32,744 nucleotides of DNA from Alistipes sp. ZOR0009 (GTDB lineage: Bacteria; Bacteroidota; Bacteroidia; Bacteroidales; ZOR0009). Below are positions 24,257-32,184 of the stretch, one piece after another (the stretch's first letter is position 1; each line of letters opens with the position of its first letter). The stretch is taken from contig NZ_JTLD01000028.1 in NCBI RefSeq assembly GCF_000798815.1, positions 1 to 32,744 on the forward strand. The letters are read 5' to 3'. The position numbers were made by a program, and so were the translations under genes. The notes under the pieces were generated by a model. That model was not told where the DNA came from. It made no database searches and was given only the letters and a program-made list of their open reading frames with translations.

Positions 24257-24940
24257 CTATCGGAGGCTAGGGCAGGGGCTTCTCTTTAGGTATCCTTCCT
24301 GTGCGAGCTCCTCTGCCGAACCTATTTTTTGGCTTCGGCCATCCTTTATAAGCAGGTTCCTGTCGGTTATGCTTAGCACGTTTTGGTAGTAGTGGTCGGT
24401 AATTATTATAATTCTATCCTTCTTCAACTTTTGTAGCAAATCAGAAATCTGCTCCTGCTCAATGGGATCGACCATCGAGAAGGGCTCGTCGAATATCATT
24501 ACGCTATGCGGCAGCTGGGATACGAGCATAACTTCAAAGTACTTCTTTTGTCCAGCGGAGAGCTGACCAAACTTTAGGCTGTCGTAGCGCGCTATCTTGG
24601 GGTTATACAGTATGCGATCTTGTTTATCGGGATTGGGATGGAACATGGCCACGATGTCTCGTACTACCATGCTAGGAGGAAGCATGTGGTGCTGCGGCAG
24701 GTAGGCTACCTGCTGCTTTGCGATGTTTGCCTTGGGCTCGTACTTTTCGTTACCCAGCAGCGCCTCGAACCTATCGTAGCCTAACGCCCCAAATATGATT
24801 TTCAGTAAGGTGGACTTACCGCTTCCGTTTCGTCCAAAAATTCCAAGTATCTCCCCTTGGGGGCATTCAAAGCTGATGCTCTTTAGAACGGCATTATCCC
24901 CAAAGCTTTTTTCGGCCTGCAGCACCTCAAACTTTGTCAT
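24257..24940 (-). CDS. ABC transporter ATP-binding protein
   Basis: Protein of 227 aa with all ABC motifs. The Walker A is GRNGSGKST (36-44), the Q-loop lies in AYLPQHHMLP (about 74-83), and the signature is FGQLSAGQKKYFEVM (about 128-142). The Walker B is HSVMIFDEPFSMVDP and the switch histidine is in IITDHYY. It would hydrolyse ATP to drive a membrane partner. Its ATG overlaps by one base the stop codon of the 87-aa membrane protein gene upstream (TAATG), so the two are coupled. The small size of that partner suggests either an unusual minimal exporter or that the true permease is elsewhere. Composition is host-like, unlike the AT-rich cluster just upstream. Confidence 0.93.
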   Translation of the reverse strand: MTKFEVLQAEKSFGDNAVLKSISFECPQGEILGIFGRNGSGKSTLLKIIFGALGYDRFEALLGNEKYEPKANIAKQQVAYLPQHHMLPPSMVVRDIVAMFHPNPDKQDRILYNPKIARYDSLKFGQLSAGQKKYFEVMLVSQLPHSVMIFDEPFSMVDPIEQEQISDLLQKLKKDRIIIITDHYYQNVLSITDRNLLIKDGRSQKIGSAEELAQEGYLKRSPCPSLR

Positions 24941-25203
24941 TATCCAAAAAATATTAGGATGGCAGCAGGGATGGCTACCGGAGAGTTTACCTTAAATAGC
25001 GTAGCGTATAGCCTCCTCTTTGTTATCCCCCTGTTGTAGTAAAAGTAGTACTGCTCCTTGTAGAACATGCCATAGCACAATATCCCCACCAAATTGCCAA
25101 TTGTTCCAAAGGTCATAAACCCACCAAATGGCGAAATAGCCCCCACGACTACGGATAGTAGCAGATTAAATTTGGTTACATCAATGTAGTATTTGAAAAG
25201 CAT
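24940..25203 (-). CDS. Small membrane protein coupled to the ABC ATPase
   Basis: Protein of 87 aa with hydrophobic stretches at about residues 12-45 (LLLSVVVGAISPFGGFMTFGTIGNLVGILCYGMFY, probably two passes) and 72-87 (VAIPAAILIFFG). They are separated by a polar KEQYYFYYNRGITKRRLY segment. No family is recognised. One-base overlap with the ABC ATPase gene implies joint translation and probably a joint complex. The protein is far shorter than ordinary ABC permeases, which have at least five or six passes. It could form oligomers or be an accessory subunit. The ATG at 25203 fits the first hydrophobic segment well. Confidence 0.8.
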   Translation of the reverse strand: MLFKYYIDVTKFNLLLSVVVGAISPFGGFMTFGTIGNLVGILCYGMFYKEQYYFYYNRGITKRRLYATLFKVNSPVAIPAAILIFFG

Positions 25204-25326
25204 GGTCGGTTTTTGGGGATTGAGGTTGGCGTATGGAAGATTGCCGATTACTGAGTTCTCCTATCAAGTCATTGATAATTTAATGCAGGCTATAACCCTT
25301 GAATAACTTATTTCATCGGCAATTTT

Positions 25327-26331
25327 TTATACCACAGGTTGGTGGTAGTTGTTATATGGAAATCTATCTTTACTATCTAAAATACTATATGGTTTTTTTA
25401 ATTTTTCAACTCTCCATTCCGAGTTTGGTCTAAAAACAAATTTAGCTGGAATCAAGTCTCCAATTTCTCTAATGATAACATGTAAATTTGTTTTTTTATC
25501 TATAATGACCCATTCTTCTAAATATTTCCAAATCCCCACATAATCACTAATCATATTATAGATAGCATTTGCAACCGACTGAAATGTATCACTTTCTCTT
25601 ATTTCAATAAATAAGTCATTCTTAAATTCAGGGAAAATTATGGAAATTAAAATAGAATAACTTGTCTCTGTATTGGTGTTATTATTTTTTTTATTAAAAT
25701 TATTACCATTAATAATAGTCGAATTATTTATATGATAATTTTGTTTTTCCAAAACTTCTATAAATCTTTTGTCGACATGGTTTTTGAAGTTTTCAAGTAC
25801 TAATTCAATATTCATTAGTGATTTATCTGTTTTCTTATCTTGTTCTTCAAATTTTACTTTTGAAATTTCTGAAACTAATTTTTCGATTACGACTCTAGCC
25901 ATTTCTTCATCAAAGCGAATGTTGAATAATGTTAATAGTTTTGAAAAAAAATCAACAACTGAACGATAGTCATTTAATTGATAACATTGATATAAACCTA
26001 ATGGAGGAATAATTGTATCTCGATTAATTCCAATACAAACTGGAATGACCTCACATTTTTCAAGTGCCTGTCCAATTCCACATTCAAAATATATCCAAGG
26101 TCTATTAATGCTATTAGGTGTTAATAGGGCTACAACAGCTTTGCTTTGTGTTATTATCGACAATATCTGGTTAAACCAAATATCTCCTGGTTTTAATCCA
26201 CTATTACTGGCATTATCAGAAGAAAACCAAGGACTTATTTGTTCTAATGTAATCCTACTTAATGCGGTTGAAAACAATTCAGCAATATGTTTATCTTTGC
26301 TATAATGACTTATGAAAAAATTTTGTGACAT
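25327..26331 (-). CDS. TIR-domain protein, candidate NADase effector
   Basis: Protein of 334 aa. Residues 1-140 form a TIR domain. The opening strand is FFISHYSKDKHIAELF, the SKAVVALLTPNSINRPWIYFE block is conserved, and E83 in WIYFECG lies where TIR NADases carry the catalytic glutamate. Residues about 140-220 are charged and asparagine-rich and probably a linker. Residues about 225-315 (ILISIIFPEFKNDLFIEIRE, then WVIIDKKTNLHVIIREIGDL) may form a compact beta-rich domain, perhaps of beta-grasp type; this is only an impression. TIR proteins in bacterial defence degrade or convert NAD+ on infection. The gene is strongly AT-rich and lies 193 bases downstream of the HEPN gene on the same strand, with no terminator visible between them. 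Confidence 0.85.
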   Translation of the reverse strand: MSQNFFISHYSKDKHIAELFSTALSRITLEQISPWFSSDNASNSGLKPGDIWFNQILSIITQSKAVVALLTPNSINRPWIYFECGIGQALEKCEVIPVCIGINRDTIIPPLGLYQCYQLNDYRSVVDFFSKLLTLFNIRFDEEMARVVIEKLVSEISKVKFEEQDKKTDKSLMNIELVLENFKNHVDKRFIEVLEKQNYHINNSTIINGNNFNKKNNNTNTETSYSILISIIFPEFKNDLFIEIRESDTFQSVANAIYNMISDYVGIWKYLEEWVIIDKKTNLHVIIREIGDLIPAKFVFRPNSEWRVEKLKKPYSILDSKDRFPYNNYHQPVV

Positions 26332-26524
26332 AATTTTGTGTTTAAAATCATAGTGATTTATAATAAACGGTCAATTTGTATAATTACCTCTAATGGATTT
26401 GAGTATTAAGTGTTTCGTAATTCAAATCGACTTGTTGTTAATTGTTGTGGAGTTTGTTAAATATACCGCCGTTAAAATTAGCACTTCTCTCGAACTGTTT
26501 TATATACCGTGTTATCAATTGGGC

Positions 26525-27895
26525 TTATACTTCGTATAATTGAAGCAAGTTGTTTTCATACCATACAATATCATTTCTATTAATTATTAGATGAAAAACT
26601 ATTTTTTCAAGATTTGGTATAAAGAATTTTTCAATTAAGAACTTTGCACTCGATGGTAAATTTGTACTTTCTAAATGTAATTCAGAGTCCTTGTTGTGTA
26701 CAATAGAATTTCGAATTTTATAAACCATAATCGCAAACATATTACCATCGATATTTGATTTTAACGGTTCGTATTTGTAATTTTTAGAAAGCCCCAAAGA
26801 AGATAGTAGCACATCTATTTTAGAAGAATTTGTTGCATCTATTACTTCCAAATTAGACCATTCTGATTTAATTATTTCTATAATTTTATTGCCGTTATAA
26901 TCAAGTTTCATTACCTCAATAAAGAATTCTTGGATACAATTATTTTCATTTGATGAAAATCGGTCATATAAAGTTTGAAAATCTCTAATATGTAAAGAAG
27001 AACCTGCTTTCTCTCTTTGTAAAGTACAAACTTTATGTTTATACATGAAGTTTTCAATTATATGATAAAGCTTTAGATACTTATCTAATAAGTATTTTTG
27101 ATTATTATATTCATTTAGAACACTAGCAATACTTTCAAATTGAACATATTTTTCAGAGAAGTTAAAACTTCTAAAATGTGGTGCGAATGGAGGGTGATTG
27201 TATTTCTCAAGAGATTTAATTTCCTTTCCATTTAACAGAACTTGTAGTTTTAATATTGGTTTTAAATCTTTTAATTCTATTGCATCTTCAAGACATAATA
27301 ATACATATTGAGTAGCTGAGTATGAATTAATAAAATCAAATTGATCTAGCCAGATGAAAAGAATGTCAACATGAGCAGATTGAATTTCATTTAGAAGAAA
27401 ATTTTCAAAATTTGCATCTAAGGAAAAAATTAACAAACATTTAGAGTTGTCAGTTTGCTCAAAATGTATGAAATTGCTATCAATAATTTTTGAATTAAGG
27501 TCTATAATTTTAAAATGAGTATTAATAATCTCCCCGTTTAAATCAATATCAGGCTCTTTAAGTTTATTCAACCTCTCTGCTACAACACTCCAATAGTAAA
27601 AAGTATTTTCAATTTTAATAGGAAAATCATTAAATATTCCAATAAACGACTTGTATGAATCAAGAAAGTCAGAAAATTTTGTACAATCTTCAATCAATTC
27701 ATTTCTGGTATCTCTAGATTCAATTATATATTCTTGTAGTTTCCCTAAGTCTGTATTAAAACTAGCATATTTTTCAGATTTTGTTTCAGACAACTCAATT
27801 TGATCACTATGCGCTGTGTAATAATTATCAAGTTCTTGACTAATATTTTTCACGCAATTATTAAAATTTTGATAAAATAAATCAATTCTTCTCAT
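26525..27895 (-). CDS. Large protein with C-terminal HEPN-like RNase motif
   Basis: The frame is open to 27928, but the ATG at 27895 overlaps the stop codon of the upstream gene by 4 bases (ATGA) and is preferred, giving 456 aa. The motif RNSIVH (R395 to H400) inside FAIMVYKIRNSIVHNKDSEL fits the R-polar-x3-H active site of HEPN ribonucleases, with an Asn after the Arg as in active members. The following helix-rich end completes a HEPN-type bundle. The first 110 residues are helical/coiled coil. The middle (about 150-270) has beta-strand stretches such as CLLIFSLDANF and VDILFIWLDQFDF, which I cannot assign. HEPN proteins are common toxin or defence RNases. The tight coupling to a DUF262/ParB-like gene suggests that the two work as a pair. 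Confidence 0.8.
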   Translation of the reverse strand: MRRIDLFYQNFNNCVKNISQELDNYYTAHSDQIELSETKSEKYASFNTDLGKLQEYIIESRDTRNELIEDCTKFSDFLDSYKSFIGIFNDFPIKIENTFYYWSVVAERLNKLKEPDIDLNGEIINTHFKIIDLNSKIIDSNFIHFEQTDNSKCLLIFSLDANFENFLLNEIQSAHVDILFIWLDQFDFINSYSATQYVLLCLEDAIELKDLKPILKLQVLLNGKEIKSLEKYNHPPFAPHFRSFNFSEKYVQFESIASVLNEYNNQKYLLDKYLKLYHIIENFMYKHKVCTLQREKAGSSLHIRDFQTLYDRFSSNENNCIQEFFIEVMKLDYNGNKIIEIIKSEWSNLEVIDATNSSKIDVLLSSLGLSKNYKYEPLKSNIDGNMFAIMVYKIRNSIVHNKDSELHLESTNLPSSAKFLIEKFFIPNLEKIVFHLIINRNDIVWYENNLLQLYEV

Positions 27896-29163
27896 GATTG
27901 AACAAATTTTGAAAAGTGAGCATTCCAATTAATTGGTTCTTCTTGAAAAATTTGCGGGTTTTCAATTCTTTCAAGCAAATTCTTAAAAGCATTAAAAACA
28001 ACTTTTCTATTGACTGTTCCAAAATTTATTTTGCTTAAATCGAGAAGTCTTCTTCCATTATCATAATCATTTAGGTTTAATATCGTTGGATGTTTTTTAA
28101 GAAAACTTATCATCAAATTGAATAGTTCTTTTGGATTTTCAATTTCTTTTGCTTGTCTGTAATTACCTAGAGCTGCGAACAAACCAACCAAAGAAGCCTC
28201 CCTTCCAAACCATTTGATTTCGTTAGAATAATTTAATTTTAGTATTTCATCAAAATCAAGTAAAAATTCCACGAAGTCATTTATGTACGTATATGATAAT
28301 TCAGAACTCAAATCCTGAATTACAAAATCCTTATCTTGAACCTGACTAATCAAACTTGTATTTGTTACAATAATTTGACCTTTATCAAATGCTATCAATG
28401 ATGAAATTAACTGGGAAAAATGGAATTGACCAAAATCTCTAGATTTACTGAATGAGGTAGAGTTCATTTCTTTTTCCCGAATTAAACTGAAATTATTAAA
28501 TTTTTCTTTTGATGAAAATTCTTTTAGTAAATCATTTATAAATAGTAATTCTAGTTGATGCTTTAATTTAACAGGCTTATGACCTGCATTTAAAAGCAAC
28601 ATCTTTTCAACCTGTTGTGCGGAATTTAGGTTTGTCCATAATTCAAACCACAAATGATTATGGGTAAATACATTGTCTAAATCATTGATGTTGTAGTTTT
28701 TATAAAACTCAATTATTCTATACAAAATTTTGTAATTTGATTTTATGGTATATAGTTTTTGAGAAAAAATTCGTGACAATTGAAATTTCTTTAATTCTAA
28801 TATTGATGAATCTGTTTCTAATTCAGATTTAAACAGCAAATATGTATCGTATATCATTTTCAAACGATGAGTTCGCTGAAGACCATCTAGTATTTTGTAA
28901 TTATCTGAACTAAATTGGATATGTTTTTCTTCTTGATGATAATCTCCCAAAACAATCACAATTGGCGGTATATGATTTTTATTAAGTACCGTTTCTATGA
29001 TTTTATCGAGGTATACATTTGTATTAACAACCTCTCTTTGGATATCGTATTCTTTGTAGTTTTCTGGTAGATTAGTTAGATAATCAAACAATGAAAACTT
29101 CGCAAGAAAACATTGACTGTTACCGTCATTTCTTGAATCCAGTATTTCTGCTTTAATAGTCAT
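27892..29163 (-). CDS. DUF262/ParB-like protein with DGLQR motif
   Basis: Protein of 423 aa. YDIQREVVNTNVYLDKIIET (39-58), then IPPIVIVLGD (65-74) and ILDGLQRTHRLKMIYD (91-106) follow the order of DUF262/ParB-like domains. In these an xQRxx strand is followed by an IPPIxL strand and a DGQQR motif. Here the motif reads DGLQR (93-97), with Leu in place of the usual Gln. DUF262 domains form the N-terminal part of GmrSD-type restriction systems and of other defence proteins. The C-terminal half is helical; no HNH nuclease motif (as in DUF1524) was seen. It is the first gene of the AT-rich minus-strand cluster and overlaps the HEPN gene by 4 bases. The promoter could not be recognised. Direct role unknown; sensing or controlling the HEPN partner is inference. 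Confidence 0.75.
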   Translation of the reverse strand: MTIKAEILDSRNDGNSQCFLAKFSLFDYLTNLPENYKEYDIQREVVNTNVYLDKIIETVLNKNHIPPIVIVLGDYHQEEKHIQFSSDNYKILDGLQRTHRLKMIYDTYLLFKSELETDSSILELKKFQLSRIFSQKLYTIKSNYKILYRIIEFYKNYNINDLDNVFTHNHLWFELWTNLNSAQQVEKMLLLNAGHKPVKLKHQLELLFINDLLKEFSSKEKFNNFSLIREKEMNSTSFSKSRDFGQFHFSQLISSLIAFDKGQIIVTNTSLISQVQDKDFVIQDLSSELSYTYINDFVEFLLDFDEILKLNYSNEIKWFGREASLVGLFAALGNYRQAKEIENPKELFNLMISFLKKHPTILNLNDYDNGRRLLDLSKINFGTVNRKVVFNAFKNLLERIENPQIFQEEPINWNAHFSKFVQS

Positions 29164-29622
29164 ATTGTCTTTTATTCATTTGCCTATTTAATGGTACTAT
29201 GTCCTTCTATCCTTGCTGCTAACATCTATTGTAATCAACTTTGTTTGTATATCTGCCATCAAAAATGGGATATCCAACAAAAGTTGCTGTAAGTTAATAA
29301 TTGTTTACATAGCCAGTGTCCTGTCAATTCTGCGGATTCTTTATGCTCTTGTGCCCAGCAGCATTTGTAGGTGTCGTTTTCTAACAGGTGCGTGGCAAAC
29401 AAGTTCCTAAACGAAATTGGGAGTAAACGAATTACTACATATTACCATGCTTATTTTAGGGGTACGTTATAAATAGGTAGGCAATATAGCATTTATTAGC
29501 ACTCATTATTCTATGCATACAGGAAAAGTAGGGAGGAAGTTGAAAAAATATGGAGGGAGATGTCGCTTGGCAAGGAATGTCTTAGGTTAACCGTATAAGA
29601 GGAAGTGTTGCTGGCTTATTTC
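29164..29622. other. Gene-free stretch upstream of the DUF262/HEPN/TIR cluster
   Basis: About 460 bases with no convincing gene. It should hold the cluster promoter, but no TAnnTTTG box with a -33 partner was found on the minus strand. Composition changes from AT-rich to mixed across it, which marks the likely edge of the acquired segment. Repeat copy B begins at its right end. Confidence 0.45.
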
Positions 29623-30030
29623 TTTGGCGCAAAAAAGTAACCAAAAAACATGGTGGAAATTAACTCGCACCGTCGGCTTATGGGTTCTTGGTGCTTTGAA
29701 GTAGGATTGTAGAACGATTGAGATTTGCTCATTTGGGAATGAGCTGCTTTCCGAGCGTTGCTTAAACAGGTATTGCGATATGAGGTATGAGATTTTTCGC
29801 CGTTGGTTGTGTGGCTTCGCCACGGGGGGGACGGATGGGAGGTAGGCTGTTTTTTTGTGTAATTGTGGCCGAATGAAACTTTTTTATGAAAAGAGGGGAA
29901 AAAGGTATTGAGATATGCGATTTGAGATATGCGACTTCTTTGCTGATGGTTGCATATAATGTCTTGCATGCAGCATCTGTATCGAGGAAGTCCTAATCCA
30001 ACTGATAACGCTATAGCTTAGAAAATGTAC
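29623..30030. repeat. About 0.4-kb dispersed direct repeat, copy B
   Basis: Second copy of the sequence at 23701-24123, same orientation. It starts at TTGGCGCAAAAAAGTAACC and ends at TTAGAAAATGTAC. Compared with copy A, a heptamer block (29770-29797) is inserted before TTTTCGCCGTTGG, and the later heptamer array (29905-29939) is shorter. The two copies bracket the ABC genes and the TIR/HEPN/DUF262 cluster. Confidence 0.85.
29905..29939. repeat. 7-bp tandem array (copy 4, inside direct repeat B)
   Basis: Five heptamers: GTATTGA, GATATGC, GATTTGA, GATATGC, GACTTCT. They are followed by TTGCTGATGGTTGCAT as in copy 3. Confidence 0.8.
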
Positions 30031-30098
30031 CATCAGCCTCCTGATTCTAGAGGCGGTTGGCGGTTTTACGGTTGTTCTAGGGCTACCGCCATGAGTGG

Positions 30099-30665
30099 TT
30101 AATAGTATTTGTCAATTCCGCCAAATCCCTGGATAAGCTTATTGTCTCGTGTTTTTTGAATAAAGTTTGTTAGCCGTTTAGTAAACTCCTCTGGTCGCTT
30201 TCTTGCGCTGTCGATATAGGCAACTCGAATTCGCTTATACGGTTCTGAAAGCTTTAAGTAGTGGTTCCAGGTCGCTTCGTCTTTTCTGATTTCGGCTAAG
30301 ATATCTTCGGGAAAGACAAACTCCCGCGAGGTAATCTCTAAAACTGTTTGATGCAGCGTATGATGGATTAGGTTGTTTTCGGCTAGCCATTTCAGCCGCT
30401 CTATATTGGGTTGCGAATAGCTGCTTTTGGCTTTCCTAGGCGTAAATCGCTGAATGGAGTGGTCCTTGTCGAGCGTTTTGTTGGTGCTGTCTATCCACCC
30501 AAAGCAGAGGGCTTCCTCCACCGCATCGTTGTATTGAATACGCTCTTCGCCAGACGACTTTTTTGCATACACCAGCCACGCCTCCTTTTCGATGTTGAAG
30601 TTCTGTTGAAGCCAGCTTCTCCACGCTGCTCTTGTTTTAAGGTTAAGAATATTTTCCTCCGTCAT
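30099..30665 (-). CDS. YdeI/OmpD-associated family protein
   Basis: Protein of 188 aa, the family's usual size. The opening TRAAWRSWLQQNFNIEKEAWLVYAKKSSG (about 11-39) fits YdeI/OmpD-associated proteins, and YNDAVEEALCFGWIDSTNKTLDKDHSIQRFTPRKAKSSYS (about 45-84) carries the CFGWIDS and FTPRK blocks that define them. The C-terminal part (YIDSARKRPEEFTKRL) also matches. The biochemical role is not established; Bacillus YdeI-like proteins were linked to stress resistance. No signal peptide, so cytoplasmic. The gene is monocistronic, has host-like composition, and lies just beyond repeat copy B. Confidence 0.9.
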   Translation of the reverse strand: MTEENILNLKTRAAWRSWLQQNFNIEKEAWLVYAKKSSGEERIQYNDAVEEALCFGWIDSTNKTLDKDHSIQRFTPRKAKSSYSQPNIERLKWLAENNLIHHTLHQTVLEITSREFVFPEDILAEIRKDEATWNHYLKLSEPYKRIRVAYIDSARKRPEEFTKRLTNFIQKTRDNKLIQGFGGIDKYY

Positions 30666-30928
30666 GCTACGTTATTGTGTGGGCTAAAATTACTTCTAAA
30701 TGGGGCACTTTGCAATGGCTGTCAACAGATGGGCATGGATAAAACGTAGCTGTGTGTGATGCTAGCTTACGACTAGCGTTGTTAGTCGTAGACTCCTTTC
30801 TAAGCGTGCTCCTTTTCTGTCCTTATCCATAAGCCTTGGCTGTTTGAGCGTAGCGAGGTGTCTCCTTTATTATAGCCAGCTCTTATTTTCTATCATTACT
30901 TGTTGTCGTGAAAAGCAATGCTGTTATG

Positions 30929-31489
30929 CTAAAATTTTGCTTTACAAGCAGGGTAAAGAAGTACCGTACCTTGCCCTGCAGTCTGACAGTTTGATCTTAA
31001 TAGGAACTTACATTCTTTTTTTGAAAGCCAATATCTTGTATTTACGCTGTCAGCCAAACAGTAAATTAATTCGAATGCAGGTTTGTGTTTGTGGATGCCA
31101 CTTTCTATTTCCTTCTCGACTAATCTCTTGTCGGGTGTCAAAAAGTAAAAACGATCTTTATTTATTGGCAAGTCGGTTGTTTTATATATAAGTTTAGGGT
31201 CATCAGCATTATTAAATCGCCTATCTTCCCAGTGAATTTCACTTTTCTGATTATTAAGTGTCTCTTCAATTTGCTCTTTGAAGTCAGGTACACTTTCATT
31301 TCCACGAATTAGTAAGACGCTGTCCCATTCAAAATCAGTTATTGCTGCGAGATCCAATGTGTCTGTACCATTTCTTATTGCATTTATTTGTCCTTGGTCA
31401 ATCCTGTCATAAAATCGGCTTTCAAAACTATTACAACCCGTTAAAATGATTACTACCAATAATATCGATATGTGTATTGCTTGTTTCAT
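30929..31489 (-). CDS. Lipoprotein of unknown function
   Basis: Protein of 186 aa. The signal ends in a clear lipobox (VVIILTGC, C19), so the mature protein is a lipoprotein facing the periplasm or outer membrane. The first half is acidic (TDTLDLAAITDFEWDSVLLIRGNESVPDFKEQIEETLNNQ), and WDSVLLIRG is a block I have seen in Bacteroidota hypotheticals. The last 40 residues contain three cysteines and a basic end. No recognised domain. Its start lies 14 bases after the stop of the TonB-like gene upstream, so the two are probably an operon. AT-rich compared with most of the window, which suggests acquisition. Confidence 0.7.
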   Translation of the reverse strand: MKQAIHISILLVVIILTGCNSFESRFYDRIDQGQINAIRNGTDTLDLAAITDFEWDSVLLIRGNESVPDFKEQIEETLNNQKSEIHWEDRRFNNADDPKLIYKTTDLPINKDRFYFLTPDKRLVEKEIESGIHKHKPAFELIYCLADSVNTRYWLSKKECKFLLRSNCQTAGQGTVLLYPACKAKF

Positions 31490-31503
31490 GTTTTGCTGTC
31501 TTT

Positions 31504-32163
31504 CTAAAATTGGCTATGGTGCTTGTTAGCGGGTGCAATTTTTCCTCCATCTATTATTAAAGGTACAGTCCAGATTTGTCTAGTAGGTTTTCCATATAAG
31601 TATGCAGGCTCCCACAATGGCATTCCTTTAATTGCTTTAATGATTTTTTCATCAATACATTTAGAAAAGCCTCTGAATATTTCAACCTTAGCGACTTTAC
31701 CTAAGCTACTTATGTCAAGTTGCATAAAAGCGGTACCTGAATATTCAATATTGCCTATAGATATTGTTGCTAACTTTTCTTCTATATACTTAAATAGCTC
31801 ATCTTTACCTGCGGGATAATAGGCATCCCGCTTCCAATTTGGAAGCTTTTCTAAGCTATCAGCTATAGCACGAGCCCTATCCAAATAATGATTTCCATAC
31901 TTTTGTTTTAGCAGTCCATTCATAGTAGAGTCGTAGCAATCATAGTACTTAGAAGGATCTATGAAACGCCAATTTATTTTATAGTATTTACCTAATACGT
32001 ATAAATAGGTATTCTCTACTGGTAGTAATTCTTCCGAATGGAAATAATATCTTGATTTCCTGAAATCTGAGCGCGCCTGTTTAATTGCCTTTTCACAACC
32101 ATTTTGCGAATGAGCAATACCTCCAGCCAGAAGTAATAATAATATCGATAGTGTTTTTCTCAT
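31504..32163 (-). CDS. Secreted protein with TonB C-terminal-like domain
   Basis: Protein of 219 aa with a Sec signal peptide (LSILLLLLAGGIAHSQ). The middle is helical and charged and has several tyrosines (YYDCYDSTMNGLLKQKYGNHYL). Residues about 140-210 match the TonB C-terminal domain: AFMQLDISSLGKVAKVEIFRG, then IIKAIKGMPLWEPAYLYGKP and WTVPLII. This domain usually grasps the TonB box of outer-membrane receptors, but many Bacteroidota proteins carry it without the N-terminal membrane helix of a true TonB, as here. It is thus unlikely to be a working energy transducer. A TAGTTTTG box lies close upstream at 32177-32184. Confidence 0.8.
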   Translation of the reverse strand: MRKTLSILLLLLAGGIAHSQNGCEKAIKQARSDFRKSRYYFHSEELLPVENTYLYVLGKYYKINWRFIDPSKYYDCYDSTMNGLLKQKYGNHYLDRARAIADSLEKLPNWKRDAYYPAGKDELFKYIEEKLATISIGNIEYSGTAFMQLDISSLGKVAKVEIFRGFSKCIDEKIIKAIKGMPLWEPAYLYGKPTRQIWTVPLIIDGGKIAPANKHHSQF

Positions 32164-32176
32164 ATTATGATCGTAA

Positions 32177-32184
32177 CAAAACTA
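32177..32184 (-). promoter_or_regulatory. -7 promoter box for the TonB-like/lipoprotein pair
   Basis: Minus-strand TAGTTTTG matches TAnnTTTG and lies only 13 bases from the ATG, which would leave a very short leader. No -33 TTTG at the proper distance. Confidence 0.35.

Noticed and set aside
29587-29969. 78- and 117-aa minus-strand frames
   Set aside because: They lie inside repeat copy B and disagree in frame with the equivalent stretch in copy A, so no protein is being conserved.
23701-30030. A composite transposon made of two repeat copies
   Set aside because: Neither copy encodes a transposase, no terminal inverted repeats or target-site duplications were seen, and the copies are in direct orientation with uneven ends.
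30666-30928. Possible small gene or RNA
   Set aside because: The 263-base gap has short frames only and no recognisable RNA structure or promoter pair.
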